DNA of 16,036 nucleotides from the NCBI GenBank assembly GCA_036511595.1, contig DATCBY010000010.1, positions 1 to 16,036 on the forward strand, written 5' to 3'. Numbering within the stretch: position 1 is the stretch's first letter; each line of letters begins with the position of its first letter. The translations under genes and the position numbers were made by a program. The DNA comes from DASZQY01 sp036511595 (GTDB lineage: Bacteria; Pseudomonadota; Alphaproteobacteria; Rhizobiales; Kaistiaceae). The notes below the pieces were generated by a model. It did no database searches. It saw only the letters and a program-made list of their open reading frames with translations, and was not told the DNA's origin. Below are positions 6,668-13,893 of the stretch, piece by piece.

Positions 6668-6743
6668 TGGCTCCCCGGGCTGGACTCGAACCAACGACCG
6701 AACGGGAAACAACCGTGCGCTCTACCAACTGAGCTACCGGGGA
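6668..6743 (-). tRNA. tRNA-Asn(GUU) with atypical anticodon loop
   Basis: This 76-nt cloverleaf with encoded CCA has a perfect acceptor stem TCCCCGG/CCGGGGA, D arm GCTC-AGTTGGTA-GAGC, variable loop CGGTC, T arm GTTGG-TTCGAGT-CCAGC with one wobble pair, and discriminator G73. Anticodon GTT with G73 fits asparagine. The anticodon stem CACGG/CCGTT has a C27-T43 mismatch, and the loop is TTGTTTC where a usual tRNA-Asn has CTGTTAA. T37 and C38 replace the two adenines, so the universal t6A37 modification cannot be made. It is either a failing copy or an unusual extra tRNA. The glycosyltransferase gene begins 16 nt downstream. Confidence 0.8.
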
Positions 6744-7365
6744 AAAACCCGCGCCACCAAGCCAGAAACCGGCACCATCGTGAAGGCGATTTGAGGAGTA
6801 CGGTTAAGCGAGATCGACAGGTTAACGACGGTGCATGCGTGGATCCCTCCGATCGATAGACGGCCCGCGCGATAACTCGCTTTCCCGGTTCGATCGATAA
6901 GTGTCATTCTCGAGCTGAGCGACAAATCGTTTAAGTGCTGGCGATGATTGCTGCCCCGCTACGGAAGGTAGGCTTGCCCGAGTGAGTTCGGGAGGGGTAG
7001 GCGATACGCGGCGAACTTTCGCACCGCCTGCAAAAGACCCCTAACGTGTGGCAGCGATCATTGTCGGCACTTGGCGCTGCTCGCGACGTCCGCTCAGCCT
7101 CAAAAGCGTACGTAGGTGGCGCAACAGCTTGTGAAGCTGATTGCCTACATCGGGATCACGTTTGAACTTGCGCGGGTTCCGCGTGTGCTGTGGGGCTGGT
7201 GATGTTCCAATCGCTGGCCTTATGTTCGTCCAGAGCTTATCCAATGACTCCGGTTGGAAAAAAACAAGGGGATCCAACTGTTTCGCTCCATTTGCCTACC
7301 ATCGTCGCGACCGTCGCCGACGAACACCCGTTGGTCGAAGGGTCTCTCGCCCTGCGAGGCCTACT
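6744..7365. other. Gene-poor intergenic region with repeat copy 2
   Basis: No convincing gene is present in 622 bp. It must hold the promoter of the minus-strand tRNA-Asn (just above 6743), but I see no clear boxes. Besides the two-hairpin repeat at 7086-7148, it has a short set of mutually exclusive pairings, TCCAA (7240-7244), GTTGGA (7253-7258) and TCCAAC (7273-7278), around an A7 run. This lies beyond the 3' end of the chimeric gene that stops at 7366 on the minus strand, and no standard terminator for it is visible. Confidence 0.55.
7086..7148. repeat. Two-hairpin dispersed repeat, copy 2
   Basis: Hairpin A is ACGTCCGCT (7086-7094) with AGCGTACGT (7105-7113), one mismatch. Hairpin B is GTAGG (7112-7116) with CCTAC (7144-7148), enclosing CAACAGCT and AGCTGATTG exactly as in copy 1, with loop TGTGA instead of TATGC. 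Two of the four differences from 3999-4046 fall in the apical loop; one (G to T at 7109) creates the hairpin A mismatch. Confidence 0.8.
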
Positions 7366-8604
7366 TTACGCAAACTCGAAAATGTCCTCGTGAAGCTGCT
7401 TAAACGTCTCTGTCCCGGGTGACACAAGCGGCGCTAACTTGTCGCGCATGAAAGCCTTCGCGCCGTTGCCCGGATTGGTGAGCTGCAGAAGGCGTTTACA
7501 AGCGACGTACGTTTCGCCAGCAACATATTTGAAGTCGTCAGCGTTACCGCCCTTCGACGCAATGAGTTGCGTTCTCGTCGAAATAATTTGATCGGCGACC
7601 TCTGACTTGGCTGCGTCGCGGCAGAGCAGACGAATTATCTCGTCATTAAAAAGGTAAGATTCCAAGTTCCGGCGTGTCAGGACCAGAGTGCCTCTTGCCC
7701 GCTCAGCCACCACCTCTGCGTCGGAGCGGTCGTCGCGGTCTATCAGTCTGCGTACTTCCATCGCCGGCAGCACCGTCGCAGACAGCGCGGCGAGCGTGGC
7801 CCGAGCTTTCTCCGTATCGCTGTGAGAGCCGGACGAAAAAAACTTCGTGGCCAAGCGCGCCGGAAGCTGGTCAAAGCGGTCGATCCCGATCGCCGCAACA
7901 ACAACGTCGTCGCGCCCGGCGGCCTCCAGCGTCGCAATATGCTGCTGCAAGGCATTGCGGTTGCGAAGGCCGGTCGCGGGATCGATCAGGGCGCGCCGCG
8001 CCGTTTCGGGTTCGCGGGCCGCGCCGACAAACAGGCGCCGTGTCGCCGACCAGACGGCGAGGACTCCGACGCCGTTCAAAGCGCCCCCGGCAAGGATTGC
8101 CGTTCCGATCTCGAGTGTGCCGCCATTCTTGACGACCAGGGCCGGCATGGCGAGGAAGAACAGGAACGGCGGCAGGATCGACGCCATCAGCGCAACCCTG
8201 GAGTCACCACTGACCATGGCGCCGTTGAGAATCGCACCCGACCAGAGCAGTCCGGCGCACAAGAGACCCCAGGTACCGGCGCCGACCGCCTCGGCGATGC
8301 CAAAGGCCGCGAAGGCGACGTTGCTGACGATCATCGCGGCGACAAATGCGATCCGTCGCGCCGTCCCCAGGCGGGTGGCCGTGGTGACGTCACGAAACAG
8401 GAATTGCTCGGCGATCTGAATAAATGTGTAGCTGGCAACCCAGCCCAGCGCCGGGCCAATACCGCTCAGCGATTGGAAGATGAGAGCGATCAGGAAGCAG
8501 AGCCCGAGGCGGACGCCAATCTGCTGGCGGCGCGCGACCAGCACACCGACGAGTTTGCGCCCGGGATCCTCTATTCCGGCGGCGGCGCTGGCTTGGGCGG
8601 TCAT
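7366..8604 (-). CDS. Chimera: membrane GGDEF fragment joined to an OLD/TOPRIM-like C terminus
   Basis: The 412-residue frame is in two unlike parts. Residues 1-200 contain about six membrane segments (for example GLCFLIALIFQSL and ASILPPFLFFLAMPALVV). Residues 203-247 start a GGDEF domain: RRALIDPATGLRNRNALQQHIATLE, then VVVAAIGIDRFDQL. The GGDEF signature and product-forming half never appear. From about residue 252 the sequence changes to LIDRDDRSDAEVV (287-299) and RRNLESYLFNDEIIRLLC (311-328), the D-x-D and E-S/N-Y-L pattern I associate with the C-terminal TOPRIM part of OLD-type or DUF4435-containing ATPases. The TOPRIM glutamate region and all ATPase motifs are absent. The DNA coding the second part is visibly less GC-rich. 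It is probably a deletion or insertion join, so neither activity is expected. ATG 8604 is used; no good ribosome site precedes it. Confidence 0.6.
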   Translation of the reverse strand: MTAQASAAAGIEDPGRKLVGVLVARRQQIGVRLGLCFLIALIFQSLSGIGPALGWVASYTFIQIAEQFLFRDVTTATRLGTARRIAFVAAMIVSNVAFAAFGIAEAVGAGTWGLLCAGLLWSGAILNGAMVSGDSRVALMASILPPFLFFLAMPALVVKNGGTLEIGTAILAGGALNGVGVLAVWSATRRLFVGAAREPETARRALIDPATGLRNRNALQQHIATLEAAGRDDVVVAAIGIDRFDQLPARLATKFFSSGSHSDTEKARATLAALSATVLPAMEVRRLIDRDDRSDAEVVAERARGTLVLTRRNLESYLFNDEIIRLLCRDAAKSEVADQIISTRTQLIASKGGNADDFKYVAGETYVACKRLLQLTNPGNGAKAFMRDKLAPLVSPGTETFKQLHEDIFEFA

Positions 8605-8685
8605 GCAACCAGCGATAGTCTGCGGATCGAGAACAACGGGTTAAAGGGTACCGGCCTCATGCGCGAACGGAGGTAACGCGCCGCT

Positions 8686-8695
8686 TACCATGGTA
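8686..8695. promoter_or_regulatory. 10-bp palindrome in the divergent intergenic region
   Basis: TACCATGGTA is a perfect palindrome lying between the divergently read chimeric gene (start 8604) and the HAD gene (start 8801). It could be an operator half-site pair, but a palindrome of this length is expected by chance fairly often. Confidence 0.2.
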
Positions 8696-8800
8696 GTCCC
8701 GGCTCGTCTTTGCGAAGCCGTGCACCGCGAAAGTGAGCTGAGCTATCGTGGCCGCCCCATGGCAACAATCGTTCCGGTAAGCCGGGGAGAATGCCTGAAG

Positions 8801-9511
8801 ATGTCCGTCCCGTCCGCGTCGCTCACCACCATCGGCTTTGATGCCGACGACACGCTCTGGCGGCACGAGCACTATTATCAGATGACGGAGGCCCGCTTTG
8901 CTGGCCTGCTGGCCGAGCATGCCGCTCCGGAGGTCATTTCGGAACGGCTACTGGCAGCGGAGAAACGCAACCTCGCCTTCTATGGCTACGGCATCAAGGG
9001 CTTCACGCTGTCGATGATCGAGACCGCGCTGGAACTGACCGGCGGGCGGGCCGAGGGGCAGATCATCGCGGCCATCCTCGCCGCCGGCCGCGAGATGCTC
9101 CGCCATCCGGTGGAGACGCTGCCTCAGGTGCGCGAGACACTGGGCGCGCTAGCCGGCGACTACCGGCTGATCCTGATCACCAAGGGCGACCTGTTCGACC
9201 AGGAGCGCAAGCTCGCCGAGTCGGGCCTCGGCGAACTCTTCGCGGCGGTCGAGATCGTCAGCGAGAAGACGGCGTCCACCTACCAGCGCATCTTCTCCCG
9301 TCATGGGGATGGACCGCAGCGTGCAATGATGGTCGGTAACTCGCTGAAGTCCGATATTGTGCCCGCGATCGCGGCGGGGAGCTGGGGCGTGCACGTGCCG
9401 CATGAATTGAATTGGGCGCTCGATCACGCCGAAGCGCCGGTGGCGGCGGCCCGCTTCCGTCGCGTAACGCATATCGGCGAACTGCCCGGTCTGCTTGGCG
9501 AGATAAACTGA
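8801..9511 (+). CDS. HAD-superfamily hydrolase (subfamily IA type)
   Basis: The 236-residue protein shows all HAD motifs. FDADDTLW holds the nucleophile D14 and the acid/base D16, LILITKGD provides the motif II threonine, the lysine is in VSEKTAST, and MVGNSLKSDIVPA supplies the acidic magnesium ligand. A helical cap follows the first motif. Such enzymes are cytoplasmic phosphatases or dehalogenases; DxDxT plus this cap fits a small-molecule phosphatase, perhaps nucleotide- or sugar-phosphate-directed, without a specific substrate visible. I prefer ATG 8801 over upstream in-frame ATGs at 8690 and 8759: the family motif begins ten residues later, and GGGGAGA lies ten bases before it. It is the first ordinary backbone gene after the rearranged left half. 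Confidence 0.85.
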   Translation: MSVPSASLTTIGFDADDTLWRHEHYYQMTEARFAGLLAEHAAPEVISERLLAAEKRNLAFYGYGIKGFTLSMIETALELTGGRAEGQIIAAILAAGREMLRHPVETLPQVRETLGALAGDYRLILITKGDLFDQERKLAESGLGELFAAVEIVSEKTASTYQRIFSRHGDGPQRAMMVGNSLKSDIVPAIAAGSWGVHVPHELNWALDHAEAPVAAARFRRVTHIGELPGLLGEIN

Positions 9512-9609
9512 CCGTCGCCCACCGCCGTCAAGCATTTGGAAAGCATGGTTTGACACTCTCGGATTGACGCGCCGGGACACCCTCTCCGCGCGATGAACGG
9601 GACGTGCCG

Positions 9610-11883
9610 ATGCCTCGCCATTCTGCCGTTGCAAGAGTCCGACCGGCGCCGGGTGTTACCGTGCCGCCAGCGGAGACCCCGTCGGTTTCGCCGCCGGGAC
9701 CGCGGACCGAGGGCAGCGGCCGGCGTGTTGCAGCCGCGTTCGTCGCGACCGTCGTCGGTTTCGCCGTGCTGGTCGTTTTCGCGCTGGCCAAAGTCTTTCC
9801 GCAGCTTTCGGCGCCGGTTGCGGCACTCACATTGCTGGTTGCGGCGTTCGCCCTATGGGCTGCCGCGCGCAGCGGCGCCGCACGCCAGCGCGCCGATCTC
9901 GTGCGCCTCGCCGGCGACAACCTGCGTCTCGCCAGCGAACTGGAGGACCTTGCCGATACCGCCTGGGAGCTTCGCGAAAGCGAGGAGGTCTATCGCAGTC
10001 TCGTCGATGCCCAGGGCGATCTCGTCGTGCGTCGGAACGAGTCCGGCCGCATCACCTTCGTCAACGCGGCGTTTGCGCAGGCCTTCAATCGCAGCCCGGC
10101 CTCGCTGATTGGCGAGCCCTTTACTTTGGTCCCGCCGGCGAGCGGACAGATGGCGGCGGAGGCGCCGACGTCGCGCGACGTCAAGCTGATCACGGTCAAC
10201 GGCTGGCGCTGGTACTCGTGGGTCGACATGCGCATCCGCAACGAAGTCTATTCCGTCGCCCGCGACATCACCGCCCGCAAGGAAGTCGAGCAGGCGCTGC
10301 TCGACTCGCGGCAGAAGGCGGAGGCCGCCAGCCAGGCGAAGTCGCGGGTGCTTGCCACCGTCAGCCACGAATTCCGCACGCCGCTTAACGGCATCCTCGG
10401 CCTGACCGGGCTGCTCGGCGAGACCGCCCTGACCCCCGACCAAGCAACCTACGCCCGCGCCGTGCACGTGTCGGGCGAGGCGCTTCTGGCGCTCGTCGAC
10501 GACATGCTCGATTTCTCCAAGATCGAGGCCGGGCGCCTTGATCTCCATGCCGAGCCGACGGACCTCGAGGCGCTCCTGCAGGAGATCGTCGAGCTGCTCG
10601 CCGGGCGCGCCCATGCCAAGGGCATAGACATCGCCGCCGAAATCGCCCTGGGCGTGCCGGCGAGCGTCATGGTCGATCGTGCCCGCCTGCGCCAGGTGCT
10701 GATCAACCTCGCCGGCAACGGCGTCAAGTTTACCGACAGGGGCGGCGTGACCCTGGCCGCCGGCACCGCCGCAAACGGCGCCACCGCATTTTTTGTTTCC
10801 GACAGCGGACCCGGAATCCCGCCGGGCGAAGCCGATCGCCTTTTTGACGAATTCGAACAGATGGACACTGCTCTCAGCCGCCGCCATGGCGGCGCCGGCC
10901 TCGGCCTCGCCATCTCGCAACGGATCGTGCGCCGGATGGGCGGCGAAATCCGGCTCGCCCCGCGGGCCGGCGGCGGTTCGGTCTTTTCGTTCCAGTTGAA
11001 TCTGCCGGCCACCGGTGACGGCGCCGTTCTGGCGGAAGGATCGCTGGCCGGTTCGAGCTTGCTCGTTCTGGCCCCCGACGGCGCCGAGCCGCCGACGCTT
11101 GCGCGCCAGCTCCGCGACGCCGGGGCGGTCGTGCGCGTCGTCCACACGCTGGTCGAGGCCGCCGGTCTGGTCGGCGCGGCAACCGCGGCCGGCGAGATTC
11201 ACGACGCGGTCCTCATCGACGCCCGTGTCGCGCCTGACGCCGCTACGGCGCTGGCCCGCATCCGCGAGGCGGCCGGCCGCGCGGTTGCGGGCGCCGTGCT
11301 CATCGAACCCGGACGGCGGAACGCAATCGACACTTTCCGCCAGGCGGGCTTCGATGCCTACCTCGTTCGCCCGGTGCGGCGGAGTTCGCTGCTGCGCATC
11401 GCCGGCGAGATCGCCGCTACCTCCGATTCCGCCGCCCGCGACTTCCGCATCGATCCGGGCGATGCGCGCCCGCGCCAGACGTCGACGGCGCGGCGCGCGT
11501 CGACGGGTCTCGACGTGCTGCTCGCCGAAGACAACGAGATCAACGCGCTGCTTTCCCGCGCCGTCCTCGAGGGGCTCGGCCACACCGTCACCGAAGTGCG
11601 CGACGGGACGGCGGCGGTTGCCGCCGCGCGCGCCAAGCCGGGTGGATTCCGCGCGATCCTCATGGATCTGCACATGCCGGGCATGGATGGCCTGGCGGCG
11701 GCGAGCGCCATCCGCTCCTTCGAGAGAGAAAGCGGACTGCCGCCCGCGGCGATCCTTGCCGTCACCGCCGACGTGCTGGCCGAGACCCGCGCCGCGGCGA
11801 AGGACGTCGGTATCGACGCGGTGCTGGAAAAGCCGATGACCCCGGATGCGCTGCGCCGGGCGCTGGCGGAAATGACCGAGTAG
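9610..11883 (+). CDS. Membrane hybrid histidine kinase (PAS-HisKA-HATPase-REC-REC)
   Basis: The 757-residue protein begins with a Pro/Ala-rich tail, then two membrane segments (about 39-61 and 67-86) with almost no periplasmic loop, a short coiled stretch, and a PAS domain (about 122-230). The HisKA box ATVSHEFRTPLNG carries the phosphorylated H253. The ATPase domain has the N box LINLAGNGVKFTD, DSGPGIPP and GGAGLGLAIS. A receiver-like domain without the full acidic pocket follows (about 478-605; D in VLIDARV). The final receiver has LLAEDNEIN, phospho-acceptor D686 in ILMDLHMPGMDG, and the lysine of LEKPM. It senses an intracellular or membrane cue and phosphorylates its own receiver; no histidine phosphotransferase or output regulator is adjacent. 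ATG 9610 has GGGA seven bases upstream; GTG 9604 is an alternative. A lone TTGACA lies at 9550-9555 with no clear -10. Confidence 0.9.
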   Translation: MPRHSAVARVRPAPGVTVPPAETPSVSPPGPRTEGSGRRVAAAFVATVVGFAVLVVFALAKVFPQLSAPVAALTLLVAAFALWAAARSGAARQRADLVRLAGDNLRLASELEDLADTAWELRESEEVYRSLVDAQGDLVVRRNESGRITFVNAAFAQAFNRSPASLIGEPFTLVPPASGQMAAEAPTSRDVKLITVNGWRWYSWVDMRIRNEVYSVARDITARKEVEQALLDSRQKAEAASQAKSRVLATVSHEFRTPLNGILGLTGLLGETALTPDQATYARAVHVSGEALLALVDDMLDFSKIEAGRLDLHAEPTDLEALLQEIVELLAGRAHAKGIDIAAEIALGVPASVMVDRARLRQVLINLAGNGVKFTDRGGVTLAAGTAANGATAFFVSDSGPGIPPGEADRLFDEFEQMDTALSRRHGGAGLGLAISQRIVRRMGGEIRLAPRAGGGSVFSFQLNLPATGDGAVLAEGSLAGSSLLVLAPDGAEPPTLARQLRDAGAVVRVVHTLVEAAGLVGAATAAGEIHDAVLIDARVAPDAATALARIREAAGRAVAGAVLIEPGRRNAIDTFRQAGFDAYLVRPVRRSSLLRIAGEIAATSDSAARDFRIDPGDARPRQTSTARRASTGLDVLLAEDNEINALLSRAVLEGLGHTVTEVRDGTAAVAAARAKPGGFRAILMDLHMPGMDGLAAASAIRSFERESGLPPAAILAVTADVLAETRAAAKDVGIDAVLEKPMTPDALRRALAEMTE

Positions 11884-11904
11884 CCGCGTGAGCGGAACTT
11901 GGCC

Positions 11905-12516
11905 CTAGCTCTCGGGGCCTTCCGGCGCGGCGGTGACTTTCGGCTCGGGATCGCTCGCCGCGGCCGGCTTCGGCCGCTTGACGATGCCGACGAGCGCCGG
12001 GCGTAGCACGCGCTCGCCTATGGCGTAGCCCGCCTGCACCTCCTCCGCCACGGTGCCCGGTGCAAGCTCCGCCGATTCGATCTCGAACATGGCCTGATGC
12101 AGAGCCGGGTCGAATTTCTGGCCTTTGGTGTCGACGCGGCGGACGCCGAATTTGGTCATCGCCTGTTCCATGCCCCGCTCCGTGACTTCGACGCCTTCGA
12201 TAAGCGCGGAGAGTGCCGGATCGCGGCCGTCGCGAAGTTCCGTCGGCACCGCGCCGATGGCTCGCCGCAGATTGTCGCCGACGGTGAGCATGTCGCGCGC
12301 GAAATTGGCGACAGCGTACTGGCGCGCATCGGCCATTTCGCGCTCCGTGCGTCGGCGGAGATTTTCCATCTCGGCGAGCGTGCGCAGCAGCTTGTTCTTG
12401 AGGTCGTTGTTCTCCGCCTGGAGCGCCTCGGGGCTGTCCGGCGCAGACGATGCGGCTTGCGTCTCACTCCCTGCCGCGCCGTCTTCCGTAGCGGGCGTGG
12501 TCTCGTCGGCCATCAT
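11905..12516 (-). CDS. grpE: GrpE, nucleotide exchange factor of DnaK
   Basis: The 203-residue protein has the GrpE layout. A charged, disordered N terminus is followed by a long helix, LQAENNDLKNKLLRTLAEMENLRRRTEREMADARQYAVANFARDMLTVGDNLRRAI. The C-terminal beta domain includes FGVRRVDTKGQKFDPALHQAMFEIESAELAPGTVAEEVQAGYAIGERVLRPALVGIVK, the family signature. It releases ADP from DnaK in the cytoplasmic chaperone cycle. The length is normal. The gene converges on the hybrid kinase with only 21 bp between stops. hrcA, often upstream in related genomes, is not beside it; coaA is. Start ATG 12516 or the adjacent ATG 12513. I see no CIRCE element upstream. Confidence 0.95.
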   Translation of the reverse strand: MMADETTPATEDGAAGSETQAASSAPDSPEALQAENNDLKNKLLRTLAEMENLRRRTEREMADARQYAVANFARDMLTVGDNLRRAIGAVPTELRDGRDPALSALIEGVEVTERGMEQAMTKFGVRRVDTKGQKFDPALHQAMFEIESAELAPGTVAEEVQAGYAIGERVLRPALVGIVKRPKPAAASDPEPKVTAAPEGPES

Positions 12517-12572
12517 CCGGGGTCCAGTCGCAATTGGTGTTTCCAGGGTCAGGCGCGGATATCAGCGTTCGC

Positions 12573-12595
12573 GGACCAAAAATCAAGCGGTCCGA
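12573..12595 (-). other. Hairpin between coaA and grpE
   Basis: CGGACC (12573-12578) pairs perfectly with GGTCCG (12590-12595) around an 11-base loop that contains the T-run on the minus strand. It begins 15 bp after the coaA stop. The T-run is inside the loop, not after the stem, so it is at best a weak terminator or a processing site between the his-coaA transcript and grpE. Confidence 0.3.
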
Positions 12596-12610
12596 GAGCA
12601 TTCCGGCGGA

Positions 12611-13567
12611 TCAGATGCGGCGGAGCGCCACCGTTTCGATGCGGTGATTGTCGCCTTTGCTGAGGATGAGGCGGGCCCGCGGGCGGGTCGGCAGTATGTT
12701 TTCGCGCAGATTGACCAGGTTGATGCGCTCCCACAGGCCGCCGGCCACCCTCTCGGTTTCGGCTTCGTCGACCTCGGCATAGCGGTGGAAGTAGGATCGC
12801 GGATCGCGAAAGGCGGTGTCGCGGAGGTGCCGGAAACGCTCGACGTACCACTGGCGGATGACCGCCTCGTCGGCGTCGAGGTAAACCGAGAAATCGAAGA
12901 AATCGGAGACGAACGGAATGATGCGGCCGTCGCGCGGCAGCCGCGATGTCTGCAGCACGTTCAGCCCTTCGACGATGAGAATGTCGGGCCGGTCGATGGT
13001 GATCGTCTCGCCGGGCACGATGTCGTAGGAGAGATGCGAATATACCGGGGCGCCGACGTTGCGCTTGCCCGCCTTGATGTCGGCGAGGAACGCCGAAAGA
13101 GCCAGGCGGTCATAGCTCTCTGGAAAACCCTTCTTCTCCATCATGCCTTCGCGCGCCAGAACGGCATTCGGCAGCAGGAAGCCATCGGTCGCGACGAGGT
13201 CCACCTTCGGGGTGTTCGGCCAGCGACGCAGCAGGGCCGCAAGGATGCGTGCCAGCGTCGACTTGCCGACTGCGACCGAGCCGGCGATGCCGATGATGAA
13301 GGGCGTTACCCCGTCCTCGATGCCCAGAAAGGCGCGGGTCGCATCGTGCAGGCCTTGCGTGGCAGCGACATGCAGGCTGAGAAGACGTGATAGCGGGAGG
13401 TAAATCTCGCTGACTTCGTCGAGCGAGATCGGATCATTCAGGCTCTTCAGGCGGCCGAGGTCGTCGTTGGTGAGCGTGAGCGGAGTGTCGGCGCGCAGCC
13501 GCGCCCACTCGGCCCGGCTGAACACCTGGTGCGGCAGGATGACGGTCGGAGGGACGGCCTGATCCAT
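12611..13567 (-). CDS. coaA: Type I pantothenate kinase
   Basis: The 318-residue enzyme phosphorylates pantothenate, the committed step of coenzyme A synthesis. Visible family features are PFIIGIAGSVAVGKSTLARIL with the P-loop G96-T104, the VDLVATDGFLLPN substrate segment, EKKGFPESYD, SHLSYDIVPGE, and DILIVEGLNVLQ. Length is typical of bacterial type I kinases. The ATG at 13567 overlaps the hisE TGA as TGATG, so translation should be coupled to hisE; the in-frame TTG at 13570 is a less likely start. It is the last gene of the packed operon, giving coordinate expression with histidine synthesis. Confidence 0.95.
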   Translation of the reverse strand: MDQAVPPTVILPHQVFSRAEWARLRADTPLTLTNDDLGRLKSLNDPISLDEVSEIYLPLSRLLSLHVAATQGLHDATRAFLGIEDGVTPFIIGIAGSVAVGKSTLARILAALLRRWPNTPKVDLVATDGFLLPNAVLAREGMMEKKGFPESYDRLALSAFLADIKAGKRNVGAPVYSHLSYDIVPGETITIDRPDILIVEGLNVLQTSRLPRDGRIIPFVSDFFDFSVYLDADEAVIRQWYVERFRHLRDTAFRDPRSYFHRYAEVDEAETERVAGGLWERINLVNLRENILPTRPRARLILSKGDNHRIETVALRRI

Positions 13568-13893
13568 CAAGACTTCTCGCGCGCCGCTTTTTCGGCGTGG
13601 CCGCTCTGGCGCGTGCGTTTTTCCAGTTCGCTCATCACGGCGTCGAGGGAAATACCGCGCGCCTTCAGCAAGACAAGCAGGTGGTAGAGCACGTCGGCGG
13701 CTTCCCCGGTCAGCGCCGCGTCGCTCTGCGAAATGGCGGCTATCGTGGCTTCCACCGCCTCCTCGCCGAATTTTCGGGCGCAGCGCTCGACGCCATCGGC
13801 GAGCAGTTTCGCCGTGTAGGAGGCGGCCGGATCGGCACTTTCCGCCCGCTTGGCGATGATGCCGGCGAGATCGGCCAGGGTGAAGGTGCTCAT
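13567..13893 (-). CDS. hisE: Phosphoribosyl-ATP pyrophosphatase
   Basis: This 108-residue all-helical MazG-like protein contains the HisE core: AKLLADGVERCARKFGEEAVEATIAAISQ, with the acidic residues that bind magnesium, then GEAADVLYHLLVLLKARG. It removes pyrophosphate from phosphoribosyl-ATP, the second step of histidine synthesis. It is a stand-alone hisE, not fused to hisI, as usual in alphaproteobacteria. Its ATG overlaps the hisF stop in ATGA and its TGA overlaps the coaA ATG. Confidence 0.95.
   Translation of the reverse strand: MSTFTLADLAGIIAKRAESADPAASYTAKLLADGVERCARKFGEEAVEATIAAISQSDAALTGEAADVLYHLLVLLKARGISLDAVMSELEKRTRQSGHAEKAAREKS

Noticed and set aside
6555..6859. Open frames giving peptides like GLDSNQRPNGKQPCALPTEL
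   Set aside because: This is the familiar spurious translation of the antisense strand of a tRNA gene; tRNA-Asn explains it.
3820..7362. Nine-base match GCGAGGCCT at the tRNA-Cys 3' end and at 7354, as possible attachment sites
   Set aside because: Too short to distinguish from chance in GC-rich DNA, and no integrase is present.
9853..11673. A 606-codon minus-strand frame opposite the hybrid kinase
   Set aside because: Long antisense frames are expected in very GC-rich genes; the plus strand has complete kinase motifs.
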